Counted from the first letter of the stretch, positions 1-6,361 are shown. The stretch is DNA of 9,888 bases from an uncultured Clostridia bacterium (GCA_946405475.1 CAMJHI010000061.1:1-9888), one strand, 5' to 3'. A program made the numbers and translations. The notes: generated from the sequence alone by a model not told the origin.

Positions 1-65
1 GAAACAGTCCGGCGGACTGTTTCGGCGTGGGGAACCCTCGCCGGGGGTTCCCCGGTGCGAAGCAC
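1..65. repeat. Cluster of three perfect hairpins, possible dispersed palindromic element
   Basis: Three inverted repeats lie side by side. Positions 1-10 pair with 14-23 (10 bp, 3-nt loop). Positions 29-37 pair with 45-53 (9 bp, G/C-rich, 7-nt loop). Positions 55-58 pair with 62-65 (4 bp, GAA loop). No T-run follows any of them, so they do not look like ordinary intrinsic terminators. No convincing gene covers this stretch. Close-packed perfect palindromes between genes resemble REP/BIME-like dispersed elements, but only one copy is visible here, so repeat status is inference. The element may continue left of the window, or could belong to the 3' end of an upstream gene that is not visible. 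Confidence 0.45.
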
Positions 66-98
66 GAAGGCCGCTGAACTGAATTGATGAAAACAACG

Positions 99-131
99 CG
101 ACCCCGCAGGTCAAAGCGATCTGCGGGGTCG
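99..131 (-). terminator. Intrinsic terminator of metA, probably bidirectional
   Basis: Positions 99-109 pair perfectly with 121-131, giving an 11-bp GC-rich stem with an 11-nt loop. It lies 11 bp past the metA stop codon. On the minus strand the stem is followed by the T-rich tail GTTGTTTTCATC, as expected for metA. On the plus strand it is followed by TTTTCTGTCTG, so it could also stop transcription entering from the left. Confidence 0.8.
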
Positions 132-142
132 TTTTCTGTCTG

Positions 143-1066
143 TCAATAATCAAAACTGGTGGAAAGGTCGTAGGGCGTCTGCTGATACACAAAGTAATTC
201 AGCCAGTTGGAAAACAGCAGGCTGCCCGCGCCGCGCCACTTCACCACAGGTTCTTTTGTCGGGTCGTCGTCGGGGAAGTAATTGACCGGAACGGGCGTAT
301 CCAGCCCGGCGTTTATGTCGCGCAGATATTCGTTTTTGAGCGTGTCGCGGTCGTATTCGGAATGCCCGAGCGAGTAAAAGTTGCGGCATTTCATATCGCT
401 GAGCAGATGCACGCCGGATTCCGGCGAATAGGACAGCGTCTGCAGGTCCTTGATCAGCGCGATGTCGGCGAAATGCGCTTCGGTGTAGCGGCTGTGCGGC
501 ACGTAGAATTCCTCGTCAAACCCGCGCAGCAGCGGGTGATAGGGGTCGAGCACGCGGTGCTTGAACACGCCGAACACCTTGTGGTCGAGCAAGTGCTTCT
601 TTAAGCCGTAACGGTGGTACAGTCCGGCCTGCGCGCCCCAGCAGATGTGGAACGAGGAATAGACGTTGTGATCCGCCCAGTCGAAAATTTGGCACAGCTC
701 GTCCCAGTAATCCACCTCTTCAAATTCTAGCTTTTCCACCGGCGCGCCGGTGATGACCATACCGTCGTATTTGTTGTTTTTGACCTCGTCAAAGGTCTTG
801 TAAAACGCCAGCATGTGTTCCGCCGAGGTGTGCGTGGAACGGTGCGTGGCGGTCTGAAGCAGCTCGATCTCCACCTGAATGGGCGAATTGCTCAGCAGCC
901 GCAGAAGCTGCGTTTCGGTCGTGATCTTGGTGGGCATCAGGTTGAGGATCAGAATTCTTAACGGGCGAATATCCTGCGTGCTCGCTCGCTCGTTGGTCAT
1001 GACAAAAATATTTTCACTTTCCAGGCTTGCTCTGGCCGGCAAGCTTTCGTCAATGCGGATCGGCAC
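143..1066 (-). CDS. metAA: Homoserine O-acetyltransferase (MetA family)
   Basis: This enzyme acylates the hydroxyl of L-homoserine, the first committed step of methionine synthesis, in the cytoplasm. The 307-residue length is normal for the MetA (HTS, class I glutamine amidotransferase-like) family. The expected catalytic residues are visible: Cys142 in SSFHICWGAQAG, and His235 and Glu237 in SLGHSEYD. Residue 111 is Glu (TGAPVEKLEF). In characterised MetA proteins Glu here marks acetyl-CoA use and Gly, as in E. coli, marks succinyl-CoA use, so I call it an acetyltransferase despite the older name homoserine O-succinyltransferase. The start is GTG, chosen because an AGGGGGG ribosome binding site lies 6 nt upstream (plus-strand 1073-1079). 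The gene appears monocistronic, with its own promoter at 1098-1126 and terminator at 99-131. I see no SAM riboswitch or T-box in its very short leader. Confidence 0.96.
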   Translation of the reverse strand: MPIRIDESLPARASLESENIFVMTNERASTQDIRPLRILILNLMPTKITTETQLLRLLSNSPIQVEIELLQTATHRSTHTSAEHMLAFYKTFDEVKNNKYDGMVITGAPVEKLEFEEVDYWDELCQIFDWADHNVYSSFHICWGAQAGLYHRYGLKKHLLDHKVFGVFKHRVLDPYHPLLRGFDEEFYVPHSRYTEAHFADIALIKDLQTLSYSPESGVHLLSDMKCRNFYSLGHSEYDRDTLKNEYLRDINAGLDTPVPVNYFPDDDPTKEPVVKWRGAGSLLFSNWLNYFVYQQTPYDLSTSFDY

Positions 1067-1097
1067 ACCTGTCCCCCCTTAAAATCATGCTTTGCCT

Positions 1098-1126
1098 ATC
1101 ATAACAGATTCCCAATCGTTTTTCAA
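1098..1126 (-). promoter_or_regulatory. Sigma-A-type promoter of metA
   Basis: Read on the minus strand, TTGAAA (1121-1126) and TATGAT (1098-1103) are separated by exactly 17 nt. Each hexamer is one base off consensus. Transcription would begin near 1091, leaving a leader of about 25 nt that includes the strong G-rich ribosome binding site but no room for a riboswitch. Confidence 0.75.
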
Positions 1127-1138
1127 GCCCAATCACGC

Positions 1139-1165
1139 ATATCGTCGGCGTCGGCGGAATATATT
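1139..1165 (+). promoter_or_regulatory. Weak candidate sigma-E promoter for sipL-spoIVA
   Basis: Sporulation genes of this class are transcribed in the mother cell by sigma-E. Upstream of sipL an ATA-containing element (GCATATC, ATA at 1139-1141) lies about 16 nt before an AT-rich element (AATATATT, 1158-1165). This arrangement loosely resembles the ATA / CATACANT sigma-E pattern. The match to the -10 is poor, so the call rests mainly on position and gene content. No sigma-A promoter is obvious on this strand here. Confidence 0.25.
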
Positions 1166-1200
1166 GCAGCAGAAACTATTTTGAAAAGCGAGGGTGACGA

Positions 1201-2724
1201 ATGGATTTCCAAGTGCAAAAACAAGCCCTGTGCTCCTGCTGCGTGCTGCGTGAGGCCAAGGCGGAGCAGCCGGTTGACTGCGATATTACGCTGCCGGATT
1301 ACTGCGGCGACGTAAAAAGCATTCTGAATTGCAGCATCGAGCCGTATCTGACCTCCGGCGGCGCGTCGGGCAGCCGCATCAGCGCGCAGGGCAACGCGGT
1401 GGTGCGGTTGGTCTATTGGGGCGAAAACGACCGCATCGTGTGCTTTGAGCAGACGGTTTCGCTGAGCAAATCGGTGGAAATGAGCGGCCTGCCGCAGGAC
1501 GCCGCCTGCCGCATCACCGCCAAAACCGATTACGTCAACTGCCGTGCGGTCAACCCGCGGCGCGTGGACGTGCACGGCTGCGTGACGGTCCGGTTCACGG
1601 CTTTCGGCAAGGAAAAGACCGAGGTGCTCACCGACGCGCCGACCGACGGCGTGTTTTTGAAGCGTGAAGCGTTCCAGACCTGCGACTTTACCGGCTGTTC
1701 CTCCAAGCTCTTTGAAATGAGCGAGCCGATCACCGTGCCGCCGGAAAAGGAGGCGGTCAGAGGCGTCATCCATGCCGAGGCGATCCCCACGGTGAAGGAT
1801 ACCAAGGCGGTCAACGGCAAGGTGCTCGTGCGCGGCGACGTGCGCGTGAGCCTGTGCTACGGCGGCGAAAACGGCCGCGTGGAGCGGCTGGAGCACACGC
1901 TGCCGATCAATCAGATCGCCGAGGTGGAGGGCGTGACCGACACGAGCCTTTGCGACGTGCGCCTTTCGGTCACGTCGCTCGACGTCCCGTTCAAGGCCGA
2001 CGCGAACGGCGAACTGCGTCAGGCCGATCTGGCGGTGACCCTGCGCGCCGACGTGTTTGCTTATCAGACCGTTTCGGTCAACGCTGCCGCGGATGCTTAC
2101 GCGGTGAACGATTCGCTGGCGCTGCAGCCGGTGAGCGCGGCGGCCTGCACGCTGCGCGAAGCTGTGGACGAACTGTTTGTGGTTTCGTGCCGCCTTGATT
2201 TTGCCGAAGCCCCTCCCGCCGAGGTGCTCGATGCCTGGTGCGACGGCGTGACCAGCCTGTTTGACGAAACGAAGCCGCAGTTTGAGGTGTGCGGTGCGCT
2301 GTCGCTGTGCGTGCTGTACCGGGATGAGGAGGGCAAGCCGCAGCTGGCGCATCGAAGCTGCGATTACCGCATTCAAAAGGATATTACGGCGCAGACCGGG
2401 CGGCTGGTCTTTGACCCGTGGCTTTGTGTGAATGCGCTGGAGCTTTCCGTTTCCGGCGCAGACGTGCAGGGCAGGGCGCAGCTTCATCTTTGCGGCTGTC
2501 TGTTTGAAAAAACACAGCACGAGGTGATCGGGGAGCTGCAGCCGGACGCGGGGGCCGAGGTCGCTCCCGTCGCCGCGATCACGGTTTATTTCAGCGCGGG
2601 CGGCGAAGAGATCTGGGAGATCGCCAAGCGCTACCGCACCTCGTGCGAGGCGATCCGGCAGCGCAACCATCTGAGCGGCGAGCGGATCGAAAACGACGGC
2701 GTTTTGATCATTCCGAGAAATTGA
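1201..2724 (+). CDS. sipL: SipL-like SpoIVA-interacting spore coat morphogenetic protein (SPOCS + LysM)
   Basis: SipL-type proteins bind SpoIVA on the outer forespore membrane in the mother cell and are needed to build the coat basement layer; the family was described in Clostridioides difficile. This 507-residue protein shows several SPOCS/DUF3794-like stretches, roughly residues 22-95, 165-245 and 325-405. The first contains the typical DITLPDYCGDVKSIL. A C-terminal LysM domain (about 460-505) contains GGEEIWEIAKRY with Trp472 and ends VLIIPRN. In SipL the LysM domain is the part that contacts SpoIVA. The ATG start follows GAGGG at a spacing of 6 nt. The spoIVA gene begins 15 bp after the stop, which strongly supports the role. 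An oddity is the high cysteine content, about 24 residues spread along the chain. The alternative is a generic DUF3794/LysM coat protein, but the neighbour makes SipL the better call. Confidence 0.88.
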   Translation: MDFQVQKQALCSCCVLREAKAEQPVDCDITLPDYCGDVKSILNCSIEPYLTSGGASGSRISAQGNAVVRLVYWGENDRIVCFEQTVSLSKSVEMSGLPQDAACRITAKTDYVNCRAVNPRRVDVHGCVTVRFTAFGKEKTEVLTDAPTDGVFLKREAFQTCDFTGCSSKLFEMSEPITVPPEKEAVRGVIHAEAIPTVKDTKAVNGKVLVRGDVRVSLCYGGENGRVERLEHTLPINQIAEVEGVTDTSLCDVRLSVTSLDVPFKADANGELRQADLAVTLRADVFAYQTVSVNAAADAYAVNDSLALQPVSAAACTLREAVDELFVVSCRLDFAEAPPAEVLDAWCDGVTSLFDETKPQFEVCGALSLCVLYRDEEGKPQLAHRSCDYRIQKDITAQTGRLVFDPWLCVNALELSVSGADVQGRAQLHLCGCLFEKTQHEVIGELQPDAGAEVAPVAAITVYFSAGGEEIWEIAKRYRTSCEAIRQRNHLSGERIENDGVLIIPRN

Positions 2725-2739
2725 ACGGAGGGTAAGAAC

Positions 2740-4218
2740 ATGGATCAGAAAAGCATTTATTCCGATATTGCGCAGAGAACGCAGGGCGATATCTATATCG
2801 GCGTGGTCGGCCCGGTGCGTACCGGCAAATCCACATTTATCAAACGGTTTCTGGAAGAACTGGTCATTCCGAACATGCCGCAGGATTTCAAACGGGAACG
2901 CGCCGTGGATGAAATGCCGCAGTCGGGCTCCGGCCGCACGATCATGACGACGGAGCCGAAGTTCATCCCGGAAGAAGCCGTGCCGGTGTCGCTGCGGGAC
3001 GGTGCAAAAATGAAGGTGCGGCTGATCGACTGCGTCGGCTACATCGTGCCCGGCGCGCTGGGCTACATCGAAAACGAACAGCCCCGCATGGTCAAAACTC
3101 CGTGGTATGACGAGGAGATCCCGTTCAACATGGCCGCGGAAATCGGCACGCAGAAGGTCATCAACGAGCATTCCACCATCGGCCTTGTCGTCACTACGGA
3201 CGGCAGCATCAGCGAGATCGACCGCGCCGATTACGCGGATGCGGAAAAGCGCGTGATCGACGAGCTCAGGCAGTTGGGCAAGCCGTTTCTGGTGCTGCTC
3301 AACAGCACGCAGCCTCAGGGAAAACCAGCGCAGGCGCTCGCCAAAGAGCTGATGGCCGCCTACGGCGTGCCGGTGCTGCCGGTGAACTGCAAGACCGTGA
3401 CGGAGGAGGAGATCCGTGAGATCCTCCGTCAGGTGCTGTTCGAGTTTCCGATCAAAGAGATCGGCGTGGATCTGCCCGGCTGGATGATGAGCCTGGCTCC
3501 CACGCATGACGTGCGCCGCAGCATCGACGACGCGGTGGCGGACGCCGCCAAGGAGATCCGGCGCGTGCGGGACGTGGCCGCGTTCGCGCAGAAGCTGTGC
3601 GCGTGCGATTATGTGGAAAAGGCCGAGATCACGCAGATGGATCTGTCAGACGGCAGCGCAGGCGTGCGGCTGGAATCGTCGCCGCAGTTGTTTTATCAGG
3701 TGCTCAGCGAGGTGACGGAAACGGACATCCCCGACGAGCAGGCGCTGATGAACGAGCTGCTGGCCATGAACCAAACAAAAAGAGCCTACGAGAGGCTCAA
3801 AAACGCGCTGGATGAGGTGGAGGCGACCGGTTACGGCATTGTGATGCCGTCGCTGGAGGAGCTGACGCTGGAGGAGCCCGAGATCATGAAGCAGGGCGGC
3901 AAATACGGCGTGCGGCTGCGCGCGTCCGCCCCGTCGATCCATATGATGCGCGCCGATATCACCACCGAGGTCGCCCCGATCGTCGGGTCGGAATCGCAGA
4001 GCGAAGAGCTGGTCAACTATCTGCTGCAGGAATTTGAAAGCGATCCGCTGAAGATCTGGGAATCGAACATCTTCGGCAAATCGCTCAACGAGCTGGTCAA
4101 CGAAGGGCTGCACAACAAGCTCTGCCGGATGCCGACCGAGGCGCGCATGAAGCTGCAGCAAACGCTCGAAAAGGTCATCAATGAGGGCTGCAGCGGGCTG
4201 ATCTGCATCATTCTGTGA
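2740..4218 (+). CDS. spoIVA: Stage IV sporulation protein A, coat basement ATPase
   Basis: SpoIVA is a cytoskeletal-like ATPase that polymerises irreversibly around the forespore, forming the platform for the spore coat and also being needed for the cortex. The 492-residue length equals that of the Bacillus subtilis protein. Walker A is GPVRTGKS at residues 24-31 with Lys30. The paired sensor threonines are Thr70-Thr71 (GRTIMTTEP), and the Walker B-type Asp97 lies in RLIDCVGY. These sit at the same positions as the studied B. subtilis residues. The C-terminus ends GLICIIL, the conserved tail associated with membrane anchoring through SpoVM in B. subtilis. The ATG has a strong GGAGGG ribosome binding site at a spacing of 7 nt. 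The 15-bp gap from sipL suggests co-transcription. The final 11 bp overlap the convergent rnhA gene, and no terminator hairpin lies between them. Confidence 0.97.
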   Translation: MDQKSIYSDIAQRTQGDIYIGVVGPVRTGKSTFIKRFLEELVIPNMPQDFKRERAVDEMPQSGSGRTIMTTEPKFIPEEAVPVSLRDGAKMKVRLIDCVGYIVPGALGYIENEQPRMVKTPWYDEEIPFNMAAEIGTQKVINEHSTIGLVVTTDGSISEIDRADYADAEKRVIDELRQLGKPFLVLLNSTQPQGKPAQALAKELMAAYGVPVLPVNCKTVTEEEIREILRQVLFEFPIKEIGVDLPGWMMSLAPTHDVRRSIDDAVADAAKEIRRVRDVAAFAQKLCACDYVEKAEITQMDLSDGSAGVRLESSPQLFYQVLSEVTETDIPDEQALMNELLAMNQTKRAYERLKNALDEVEATGYGIVMPSLEELTLEEPEIMKQGGKYGVRLRASAPSIHMMRADITTEVAPIVGSESQSEELVNYLLQEFESDPLKIWESNIFGKSLNELVNEGLHNKLCRMPTEARMKLQQTLEKVINEGCSGLICIIL

Positions 4219-4660
4219 GAAATTTTCTGGATTGTGCCACGGCGAGCGCGTCGCAGCGTTCATTTTCGGCGTGGTTGTTGTGCCCCTTGATCCAAACGAA
4301 CGTCACGTCGTGCACGGCGAGCAGATTTAACAATTCTTCCCAAAGGTCGGCATTCAGCGCCGGCCTTTTGTCTTTTTTGACCCAGTTGTTCTGCCGCCAG
4401 CTTTCCGCCCAGCCCTTGGTCACGCCGTTGTAAACGTATTGCGAATCGGTCGTGACCGTCACCCGGCAGGGGAACCGCAGCGCCTTCAGCCCTTCGATCA
4501 CGGCGGTGAGCTCCATGCGGTTGTTCGTGGTCTGCTCTTCGCCGCCGGAAAGCTCTTTTTCCTTGCCCATGCAGCGCAGGATCGTGCCCCAGCCGCCGGG
4601 GCCGGGGTTGCCGGAGCAGGCGCCGTCGGCAAACAGTTCGACCAGTGTTTTCTTTTCCAT
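4208..4660 (-). CDS. rnhA: Ribonuclease HI
   Basis: RNase HI cleaves the RNA strand of RNA-DNA hybrids and so removes R-loops and replication primers. From the chosen start the protein has 150 residues, close to the usual 155. The catalytic set is complete: Asp12 (FADGACSGNPGPGGW), Glu50 (NNRMELTAV), Asp72 (TTDSQYV), His127 (KGHNNHAENE) and Asp137 (RCDALA). An upstream in-frame ATG at 4708 exists, but I reject it for two reasons. A GGGAGG ribosome binding site sits 7 nt before the ATG at 4660. A promoter lies at 4684-4712, so the longer start would fall inside the promoter. The gene is convergent with spoIVA, overlapping its end by 11 bp, and divergent from the mutase-like gene at 4783. Confidence 0.96.
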   Translation of the reverse strand: MEKKTLVELFADGACSGNPGPGGWGTILRCMGKEKELSGGEEQTTNNRMELTAVIEGLKALRFPCRVTVTTDSQYVYNGVTKGWAESWRQNNWVKKDKRPALNADLWEELLNLLAVHDVTFVWIKGHNNHAENERCDALAVAQSRKFLTE

Positions 4661-4683
4661 CTTCGTGCCTCCCAACTTCTGCC

Positions 4684-4712
4684 ATTTTACCATTCTTCCG
4701 CCGAACAATCAA
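4684..4712 (-). promoter_or_regulatory. Sigma-A-type promoter of rnhA
   Basis: On the minus strand TTGATT (4707-4712) and TAAAAT (4684-4689) are 17 nt apart. Transcription would begin near 4677, just ahead of the GGGAGG ribosome binding site at 4668-4673. The resulting short leader fits only the ATG at 4660. On the plus strand of this 122-bp divergent gap I could not find a comparably good promoter for the gene at 4783. Confidence 0.7.
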
Positions 4713-4782
4713 CCGTTCCTGTTTATTTTTTCCGTCGGCGGCCAAAGCTAACCTTGAACCAACCTTTGTGGGAGTGTTGACG

Positions 4783-5880
4783 ATGAAATCCATTTGCGTT
4801 CTGACTGAAAAAACCGGCGAAGCCGCGCTGACCAATCTTGCCAAAAAGCTGCTCGCCGTTTTGGGCGGGCGCGTGGCGCTGATGAGTGACGGACAGGCGC
4901 AGTCGAATGCTTTTGCCGAACAGCTGAAAACCGCTTTTGTGCGGGGCGGGGGAACGGTGCTTTGCCTGCCGGACGGCTTTGAAGCGCGCGTGATCAGCGC
5001 GGCGCGGCTGCTGGAGGCGGACGCCGCGGTCTATCTTTCTTACGATTCGGCCTGCCGCATGAGCGTTTACGGCGAAAACGGCCGCCGACTGACGAATGAG
5101 GAGGAGCAGCGGATCGCGCAGAGTGCGCCGCAGGGTCTGCTGCAGCCGGGTCGATCCGTTTCGCTTTCCCCGGCTCAAACCTATGCCGCTCTGGCGCGCC
5201 GGGTCGGCGGCTCGCTGGAAAACGTCGCCGCTTCGTTCGCGTCGCCCGATCCGTCCGTTCTGCGTTTTATGCGGCAGACTGCTTTTTCGCTCGGCATGAT
5301 CGAGCGCAAAACGCCGCGCTTTTTCATCAGCCGTTCCGGGCTGACCGTGGCCGCGCAGGATGAAAGGGGAGTGCTGCATCCGCACGGCAGTCTGCTCGAT
5401 CTTTGCTGCGCGTGCGAGTTGGCCGATCACAAGCCGCTTACCGTGCCGTTTTCGGCTTCCTTCACGCTCACGGAGCTGGCCGGGCAGAACGGCGTTGCGT
5501 TACAGCGAAGCGCGCAGGGCGGCCATGAACCGTGGCAGACCGACGGTGTGCTGCTGGCGCTTCGCCTTTTGCGGCATATGTCGCAAAGAGGGCAGGCGCT
5601 GTCGACCCTGTTCGGGTCGTTTTCGTTCCCTTGTGAGCGGCGCATGACGCTCGCCTTTAACGGTTCGCTGGAGCGGCTGGCGGATCATATCCCCTGTGAA
5701 GAGATCGTCACGCAGACCGATCAGCTACTCTTCCTCAAACGCCGTCAGGCCGGCGCAGTTCTGACCCGGCGGAAAAGCGGCAGCCGCTGTTGTCTGGAGG
5801 TACAGGCGCCCGACGCGGAAACGGCGCGGGAGCTGTGTGGTGAGCTGGAACAGGCTGTCTTGACTTTTTCCGAAATATAG
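4783..5880 (+). CDS. Degenerate phosphohexose mutase-like protein, probable pseudoenzyme
   Basis: By eye this 365-residue protein follows the plan of alpha-D-phosphohexomutases such as GlmM (usually about 450 residues) but lacks the active-site motifs. Residues 80-107 (AAVYLSYDSACRMSVYGENGRRLTNEEEQ region) align with the catalytic-serine segment (ISASHNP, then NGIK and a GxxLxxEEE tail), with LSYDSA in place of SASHNP. Residues 182-216 resemble the metal-loop region, where the DGDxDR motif is replaced by SRSGLT, followed by a conserved-looking DERGxxxxxxxLLxL. Residues 246-276 match the EQSGH...TGDGLLTALQLL stretch but read GGHEPWQTDGVLLALRLL. Residues 326-356 match the C-terminal phosphate-binding domain (VLVRPSGTEP), reading VLTRRKSGSR. 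The domain between the first and third motifs is shortened. The start at 4783 is preferred over an in-frame ATG at 4645 because GGGAG precedes it at 4770-4774 and the upstream ATG lies inside rnhA. It is intact, with no frameshift. The precise function is unknown; family membership is inference. Confidence 0.75.
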   Translation: MKSICVLTEKTGEAALTNLAKKLLAVLGGRVALMSDGQAQSNAFAEQLKTAFVRGGGTVLCLPDGFEARVISAARLLEADAAVYLSYDSACRMSVYGENGRRLTNEEEQRIAQSAPQGLLQPGRSVSLSPAQTYAALARRVGGSLENVAASFASPDPSVLRFMRQTAFSLGMIERKTPRFFISRSGLTVAAQDERGVLHPHGSLLDLCCACELADHKPLTVPFSASFTLTELAGQNGVALQRSAQGGHEPWQTDGVLLALRLLRHMSQRGQALSTLFGSFSFPCERRMTLAFNGSLERLADHIPCEEIVTQTDQLLFLKRRQAGAVLTRRKSGSRCCLEVQAPDAETARELCGELEQAVLTFSEI

Positions 5881-5888
5881 AGTATTAT
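5860..5888 (+). promoter_or_regulatory. Near-consensus sigma-A promoter for rnj-gdpP
   Basis: TTGACT (5860-5865) and TATTAT (5883-5888) are exactly 17 nt apart, each one base off consensus. The -35 lies inside the last codons of the mutase-like gene. A second TATAAT (5891-5896) lies just downstream but is too far from this -35 (25 nt). Transcription would start near 5895, giving a leader of about 140 nt before the rnj ATG. This suggests that rnj-gdpP can be expressed independently of the upstream gene. Confidence 0.75.
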
Positions 5889-5894
5889 ATTATA

Positions 5895-6037
5895 ATAATT
5901 TGTATAAACCCGCTCTTGCGAATGAGCGGATGCAATAAAATCTTATGAAAGAAAGGAATTATTGCGACAGGCCCGTCGGCAGGCGGACGTGATGTGGACA
6001 CGTCAACCGCCCCGCGCTATGCCGCAGCAGCGTATCT
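5895..6037 (+). promoter_or_regulatory. Long rnj leader with hairpin and short upstream reading frames
   Basis: The predicted transcript leader carries a 6-bp hairpin (5910-5915 with 5924-5929, 8-nt loop) with no U-run after it, so it is not a clear terminator. A 15-codon reading frame runs from ATG 5945 to TGA 5992. Its stop overlaps an ATG (5992-5994, TGATG) of a second frame that runs to 6147, past the rnj start. The only good ribosome binding site, AAAGGA (5952-5957), lies ahead of a TTG at 5962 in that second frame and not ahead of the rnj ATG. RNase leaders can be autoregulatory, as with E. coli rne, but that is only an analogy here. Confidence 0.35.
5945..5992 (+). CDS. Possible 15-codon leader peptide upstream of rnj
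   Basis: A short reading frame (MKERNYCDRPVGRRT) ends in TGATG, overlapping another start codon. It has no evident ribosome binding site of its own: the AAAGGA at 5952 lies within it. It shows no run of one amino acid that would suggest attenuation. I list it because it sits in an unusually long leader and could affect ribosome loading, but chance occurrence is quite possible. Confidence 0.15.
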   Translation: MKERNYCDRPVGRRT

Positions 6038-6361
6038 ATGCAAGAAAAAGTGAATGCAAGCCAGACCGAAAAAAAGAGCAAGACCAAGCAGTCTCGCTTT
6101 TATCGCAACGGCAAAAAGGCGGCGAACAAAACGGCCGTCCCGACTGAGCCTGCTGTCGAGGAACTGAGGCAGGAGAGCTCCAAGAAGAAGGCGTCCGCGC
6201 CCAAGAAAAAAGCGGAAGAAAAGCCTGTCAAAGAAAAGCAGGCAAAAGAGAAACAGCAGAAAGAAAAACAGCCCAAGAGCAGGCAGACCAAACGCGCCAA
6301 GCCCGAGCCGCCTGCCCGCACCCAGCGGCAGCAAAAAACCGAACGCGGCAAGCGCAGCGCG
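6038..6361 (+). other. Low-complexity basic N-terminal extension of RNase J
   Basis: Residues 1-108 are dominated by Lys, Gln, Glu, Ala, Arg and Ser, with near-repeats such as VKEKQAKEKQQKEKQPK at 64-80. No folded domain is apparent. Such tails are expected to be disordered and could bind RNA or ribosomes; extended basic N-termini also occur in actinobacterial RNase E/J proteins. Its function here is inference. Confidence 0.7.

Noticed and set aside
1067..1200. SAM riboswitch or T-box controlling metA
   Set aside because: The predicted metA leader is only about 25 nt and the rest of the gap lacks conserved riboswitch or T-box elements.
1123..3507. 794-residue minus-strand open frame opposite sipL and spoIVA
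   Set aside because: It lies antisense to two clearly identified genes, is rich in His/Arg/Ala/Asp as expected from the complement of GC-rich codons, and shows no recognisable domain.
4661..4708. 16-residue N-terminal extension of RNase HI from ATG 4708
   Set aside because: This start falls within the predicted rnhA promoter, while the ATG at 4660 has a GGGAGG site at good spacing and gives a normal family N-terminus.
4645..4782. 46-residue N-terminal extension of the mutase-like gene from ATG 4645
   Set aside because: It would begin inside rnhA and run through the rnhA promoter. GGGAG precedes the ATG at 4783, and the extension does not resemble the family.
5910..5929. Hairpin after the mutase-like gene as an intrinsic terminator
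   Set aside because: The stem is only 6 bp with an 8-nt loop and is followed by ATGCAATAAAAT, with no T-run. It lies downstream of the predicted rnj start site, so it more likely belongs to the leader.
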